DNA from: Lucifugimonas sp038150225
GTDB taxonomy: Bacteria; Chloroflexota; Dehalococcoidia; Lucifugimonadales; Lucifugimonadaceae
Reading direction: 5' to 3'
Assembly: GCA_038150225.1 (NCBI GenBank)
Contig: JAYQWG010000040.1
Span: 1 to 16,825 of the forward strand
DNA length: 16,825 nucleotides
The translations under genes were made by a program, and so were the position numbers. The notes beneath the pieces are model-generated. The model was not told the DNA's origin, searched no databases, and saw nothing but the letters and a program-made list of their open reading frames with translations. Positions 13,952 to 16,825 of the stretch are shown one piece after another. The stretch's first letter is position 1. Each line of letters begins with the position of its first letter.

Positions 13952-14863
13952 CTAGTCGCTCGCTTTCTTGACTGCGTGTCCGCCAAATCCATTGCGCATC
14001 GCGGCCAGCATTTTGCCGCCGAGCGGATCGGTCTGGCGAGATCGGAAACGCATTTGTAGCGCAGCGGTAATGACTGGCGCTGGAACCGCTAGCTCAACAG
14101 AAGCATCCACCGTCCAACGACCTTCACCGGAGTCATCTACATACGAGCTGAGTGATTCGAGTGTCGGCTCGTTTTCAAGTTCTACAGCGGTGAGGTCTAG
14201 CAGCCATGATCGGATAACGCTGCCCCGTCTCCAGTTTTCCGCTATTGCCGCAAGGTCCAATTCGAAATCTTCTTTTGCAGCAAGCAACTCAAAACCTTCG
14301 GCATAAGCTTGCATCATTCCGTATTCAATCCCGTTGTGGATCATCTTCACGTAATGGCCAGATCCACTTGGACCAACATACAAATTACCGTCGGAATCTT
14401 CCGGCGCCAGTGATTTAAATATCGGGCGGTTTCGGTCGTATGCTGCTTGTGATCCACCAACTGTCAGGCAGTAGCCATTCTGGAGCCCCCAAACACCGCC
14501 ACTGGTTCCCGAGTCCAGGAAATCTATGCCAGCTTGAGTGGCAGCTTTCGCTCGCTGTTGAGATTCTTTGTAGTTCGAGTTGCCACCATCAATGATGGTG
14601 TCGCCTTCGCCCATCAAATCGATGAGTTCCGAAATGGTTGACTCAGTGATGTAGCCAGCGGGAACCATTACCCAGACCGTTCGAGGTGCTTCAAGTTGAG
14701 CGACAACGTTCGCCAGGCTATCTGCGTCTTGTGCTCCTTTCGAGGCAAGAGAGGCTACGGCTGACTGATCAGGGTCATAAACAACGACTTCATGCGAGTC
14801 GTTCAACAATCGCTCAGTCATGTTTCCGCCCATACGACCAAGCCCGACCATACCGAGTTTCAT
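13952..14863 (-). CDS. gnd: 6-phosphogluconate dehydrogenase, decarboxylating, short NAD-type
   Basis: A 303-residue short-form enzyme converting 6-phosphogluconate to ribulose 5-phosphate and CO2. Evidence: the Rossmann loop MVGLGRMGGNM (5-15), VMVPAG (65-70), IIDGGNSNY (90-98), DSGTSGGVWGLQNG (117-130), and K173/H176/N177 in HYVKMIHNGIEYGMMQAYAEG. The second strand ends in VYDPD with D30, where NADP-dependent enzymes carry the Asn-Arg-Thr type pattern, so NAD is the predicted cofactor (inference). About 300 residues, rather than 470, matches the GntZ/YqeC-type class. AAGGA lies seven bases before the ATG. A 41-base gap separates it from the HAD gene upstream in the same operon. Confidence 0.93.
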   Translation of the reverse strand: MKLGMVGLGRMGGNMTERLLNDSHEVVVYDPDQSAVASLASKGAQDADSLANVVAQLEAPRTVWVMVPAGYITESTISELIDLMGEGDTIIDGGNSNYKESQQRAKAATQAGIDFLDSGTSGGVWGLQNGYCLTVGGSQAAYDRNRPIFKSLAPEDSDGNLYVGPSGSGHYVKMIHNGIEYGMMQAYAEGFELLAAKEDFELDLAAIAENWRRGSVIRSWLLDLTAVELENEPTLESLSSYVDDSGEGRWTVDASVELAVPAPVITAALQMRFRSRQTDPLGGKMLAAMRNGFGGHAVKKASD

Positions 14864-14904
14864 GTGGACATCCTTGTGATTAAAGAGGGTTTACGCTGCC
14901 CTGA

Positions 14905-15645
14905 TTATTGGGAGCGACGATTGACTACTTCACCGAGTTTATCTGGATTGTGAACTACCCAGTTCCGATCAATCCATGAGCTCCCGTCGATTGCCGGTCG
15001 TGAAAACGGAGTACTCACGCAAATCCAGCGTGTGCCGGCTGCGTCAGCCGCTTTCACCCCAGTTGGCGAATCCTCAATGACGATTGCTTCGTCCGCCGCA
15101 AAATCCAACCGCTTAAGAGTTTCGAGGTAGATCTCGGGATCAGGCTTGGGTTTTGAGATTTGGTCTCTGCCAACCACAACGTCTAGATACTCGGGGACAC
15201 CTAATATTCCCAACACTCGCTCCGCTTCATCGGTGAAAGATGACGTTGCGACAGCGACCCGATAACCCTGTGTTTTTGCTGACTGGAGCAGTGAAATGTT
15301 GTGCGCGTATGAGTCTGCTAACAGGTTTTCCGCAGTTCCGAAGTTCTCACGGTACTCGTCCATACGGATTTCGTGCAGGACTATCCACGGTTCGGAGTCT
15401 GAGGTGGGTAGGGCATTTTCAATTCCAAACTCATCGAGAATCTTTCGACAGATCATCTCGTCGGTGGCTCCGACATTTCGTTCATAAAGCTCGATTGCGC
15501 GTCGATCAGGCGCGTTAGCTCCTGTCAATCGACCCAAAATAACTGCGTATGCCTTCGCTTTCAGGCGCTCGGTCTCTACGAGTGTTCCGTCCAGGTCAAA
15601 AATGAACGCGCGTACACGCGATGAATCCGATTTGGTCAGTTTCAC
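14905..15645 (-). CDS. HAD-superfamily hydrolase, beta-phosphoglucomutase-like
   Basis: A 246-residue subclass I HAD protein with all four motifs: FDLDGTLVETE (16-26, nucleophile D17 and acid/base D19), VATSS around 135, KPKPDPEIYL around 165-174 (Lys), and VIEDSPTGVKAA around 189-200 (metal-binding acids). A helical cap lies between motifs 1 and 2. Members dephosphorylate sugar phosphates or isomerise hexose 1-phosphates; sequence alone does not distinguish these. The start is GTG (MKLTKSD), six bases after the stop of the upstream aldolase-like gene, with GAGGT about 15 bases upstream inside that gene. Its place between gnd, the aldolase-like gene and a glucose-6-phosphate isomerase suggests a phosphosugar substrate. 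Confidence 0.85.
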   Translation of the reverse strand: MKLTKSDSSRVRAFIFDLDGTLVETERLKAKAYAVILGRLTGANAPDRRAIELYERNVGATDEMICRKILDEFGIENALPTSDSEPWIVLHEIRMDEYRENFGTAENLLADSYAHNISLLQSAKTQGYRVAVATSSFTDEAERVLGILGVPEYLDVVVGRDQISKPKPDPEIYLETLKRLDFAADEAIVIEDSPTGVKAADAAGTRWICVSTPFSRPAIDGSSWIDRNWVVHNPDKLGEVVNRRSQ

Positions 15646-15651
15646 GTGGGG

Positions 15652-16545
15652 TTACAGGACCTCTGAACGTTCGCGCATAACGGACAGTTTCGCGTAAGAG
15701 TCGAGGAATGCTTCAGAAATCTCAGCGACTGCCTCGTCCCGGTTGATTACGCCTTTGTGCAGGTCAACCAGCGTCGAATAGTAAGTTCTTGGCCCAAGCA
15801 TTAACCCGTCGACACCTTCGGTCGAAAAGTCGACATTAATACGGTCGGCAACAACGTTCGGAGATTCTTCATCATTGCCGATTTCAGCTCCGGAGATGAC
15901 TGCAACTTGAGACAACTTACCGTCGACATGCGTTTGTGCGACGAGCGCCGAGGTGAACATATCGTCATAAGCCGGTTCAAATGCCCAGATAGCCGGTGCG
16001 ATACCTGCGTCCTGCAGCTGTTGCATCGCAGCAATCATTAGCACGGCACGTGCTTCTTTTGTTCCGCTGTAAACCTCGCGCTGACTAAAGGTAGGGACAA
16101 CGTCCAATTCAATAACCAACGGCATTGATTCAAGATAGGCCTTGTCTGCGACCGCCTTCATTCGAGATAACAAATCGGATCGAGTTGGTTCATCTCCCTC
16201 CGGATTGAAGGTCAGCCGAACTCCTGTGAAGTCAACCTTGAGATCTCGAAGAGAACTTTCACCACTACCGGGTGTAGCGATAACGTTGAGTGACATTGCC
16301 TTGGATCTCAGAAGAATTCCTTCACCGATATCTGTGTCGGTCCAAATAGCAATTTCCGACTTGGGCAAACCGGCTTCGATGGCGTTAGTGATTGCCTCGA
16401 ACACAACCTTCTTAAAGTCGGCGGCGCGTTCCCGCTCGGCTGCCATCGGTGACGTAGAGGTCTCTAATATGTCAACGCAGAAATCCAACCGGTCATCCAC
16501 CGCGACGATCATCTTTGGAACGGTGCTACCGAACGAATTACTCAT
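15652..16545 (-). CDS. DUF2090 / IolC C-terminal-like TIM-barrel protein (putative aldolase homologue)
   Basis: A 297-residue protein that I match by pattern to the DUF2090 domain found at the C-terminus of bifunctional IolC proteins and related to class I aldolases. Corresponding segments are LTFNPEGD (111-118), PLVIELDVVPT (142-152), AGIAPAIWAFEP (180-191), VDGLMLGPRTYY (245-256) and NRDEAVAEISEAFLDSYA (268-285). As I recall the family, the third of these usually reads Trp-Lys-x-Glu; here the Lys is Ala188, so Schiff-base chemistry may be lost. AGGAGG lies seven bases before the ATG. It sits 22 bases after the glucose-6-phosphate isomerase stop. A phosphosugar or ketose role is plausible from context, but the assignment rests on remote similarity. 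Confidence 0.55.
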   Translation of the reverse strand: MSNSFGSTVPKMIVAVDDRLDFCVDILETSTSPMAAERERAADFKKVVFEAITNAIEAGLPKSEIAIWTDTDIGEGILLRSKAMSLNVIATPGSGESSLRDLKVDFTGVRLTFNPEGDEPTRSDLLSRMKAVADKAYLESMPLVIELDVVPTFSQREVYSGTKEARAVLMIAAMQQLQDAGIAPAIWAFEPAYDDMFTSALVAQTHVDGKLSQVAVISGAEIGNDEESPNVVADRINVDFSTEGVDGLMLGPRTYYSTLVDLHKGVINRDEAVAEISEAFLDSYAKLSVMRERSEVL

Positions 16546-16567
16546 ATCAGTGCCTCCTGCGTGGACT

Positions 16568-16825
16568 TCATAGACTGACCAGAGCGGTCGTTATTTTTTC
16601 AACAACGTCTACTGGATCCGTGTCTGTGTAAATCTCTTTTACTGATTGTCCGACTTCTCGCATTACTGCGAAATCACCCTGCGCTTGAGCGTTCAACAAT
16701 TCTCCAAATGTGTACTCAGCGCCCGGTATCGGCAGATCATCGTATTTCCCTGATACGAAACCTATAACCAAATTGTTCTTTGGTCCACCTTTGAATAACT
16801 GTCCGGTGGAGTGTAGATAACGAGG
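16568..16825 (-). CDS. Glucose-6-phosphate isomerase C-terminus (partial; possibly a transaldolase-isomerase fusion)
   Basis: Eighty-five C-terminal residues are visible before the frame leaves the window at its right edge. PRYLHSTGQLFKGGP is the highly conserved late motif of glucose-6-phosphate isomerases, and IPGAEYTFGELLNAQAQGD matches the C-terminal segment seen in bifunctional transaldolase/glucose-6-phosphate isomerases. An internal TTG at 16771 could be mistaken for a start, but the conserved motif continues upstream of it. The enzyme interconverts glucose 6-phosphate and fructose 6-phosphate. It begins the visible part of the minus-strand operon containing gnd, consistent with a pentose-phosphate cluster. 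Whether a transaldolase domain is present cannot be seen. Confidence 0.85.
   Translation of the reverse strand, partial: PRYLHSTGQLFKGGPKNNLVIGFVSGKYDDLPIPGAEYTFGELLNAQAQGDFAVMREVGQSVKEIYTDTDPVDVVEKITTALVSL

Noticed and set aside
16568..16771. A complete 67-residue gene starting at TTG 16771
   Set aside because: The frame continues upstream into PRYLHSTGQLFKGGP, the conserved glucose-6-phosphate isomerase motif, so this is the tail of a longer protein.
1..16825. tRNA, rRNA, CRISPR arrays, insertion sequences, att sites and phage genes
   Set aside because: No repeats with regular spacing, no transposase or integrase motifs and no RNA gene signatures were seen when reading both strands.

Overview
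This is a gene-dense, roughly half-GC stretch of a bacterial chromosome with no RNA genes, mobile elements or CRISPR arrays visible. Nearly every gene belongs to oxidation of sugars and sugar acids or to NAD(P)H metabolism. Two divergent enolase-superfamily enzymes, a sulfatase and a three-subunit transhydrogenase together suggest a marine heterotroph. The SAR202 / Dehalococcoidia branch of Chloroflexota, known for many enolase-superfamily paralogs, would fit. That assignment is inference from gene content only; there is no phylogenetic marker in the window.

Layout. (1) Positions 1-5361, plus strand: a tight catabolic operon made of the tail of an unidentified gene, an OSBS/NSAR-like enolase-superfamily enzyme, a type I sulfatase without a signal peptide, a UxuA-like mannonate dehydratase, a two-domain cupin and an SMP-30/gluconolactonase. 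(2) 5371-5937, minus: a small lipoprotein with a degenerate thermonuclease-like fold. (3) 6036-7501, plus: two overlapping SDR/epimerase genes. The first has lost its nucleotide-binding glycines and its YxxxK site; the second is intact and resembles uronate dehydrogenases in length and C-terminus. A strong bidirectional terminator (7505-7535) follows. (4) 7558-10451, minus: pntAA-pntAB-pntB, the proton-translocating NAD(P) transhydrogenase. (5) 10670-13702, plus: a small dimeric alpha/beta-barrel-like protein, a mandelate-racemase-type acid-sugar dehydratase and an FGGY gluconokinase-like kinase. (6) 13703-16825, minus: an 80-residue unknown protein, a short-form 6-phosphogluconate dehydrogenase, a HAD phosphatase/mutase, a DUF2090-like TIM-barrel protein and the C-terminal end of a glucose-6-phosphate isomerase, possibly a transaldolase-isomerase fusion.

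How they may work together (inference). The first operon looks like a route that desulfates a small sugar acid in the cytoplasm, opens a lactone (SMP-30) and dehydrates an aldonic acid (UxuA-like). The second plus-strand cluster and the minus-strand cluster meet at 6-phosphogluconate: a kinase would make it, and the dehydrogenase would oxidise it to ribulose 5-phosphate. The dehydrogenase appears NAD-preferring, so the neighbouring transhydrogenase could convert the resulting NADH to NADPH. The most unusual items are the cytoplasmic sulfatase operon, the SDR pseudoenzyme-enzyme pair, and several proteins that keep a fold but have lost catalytic residues.
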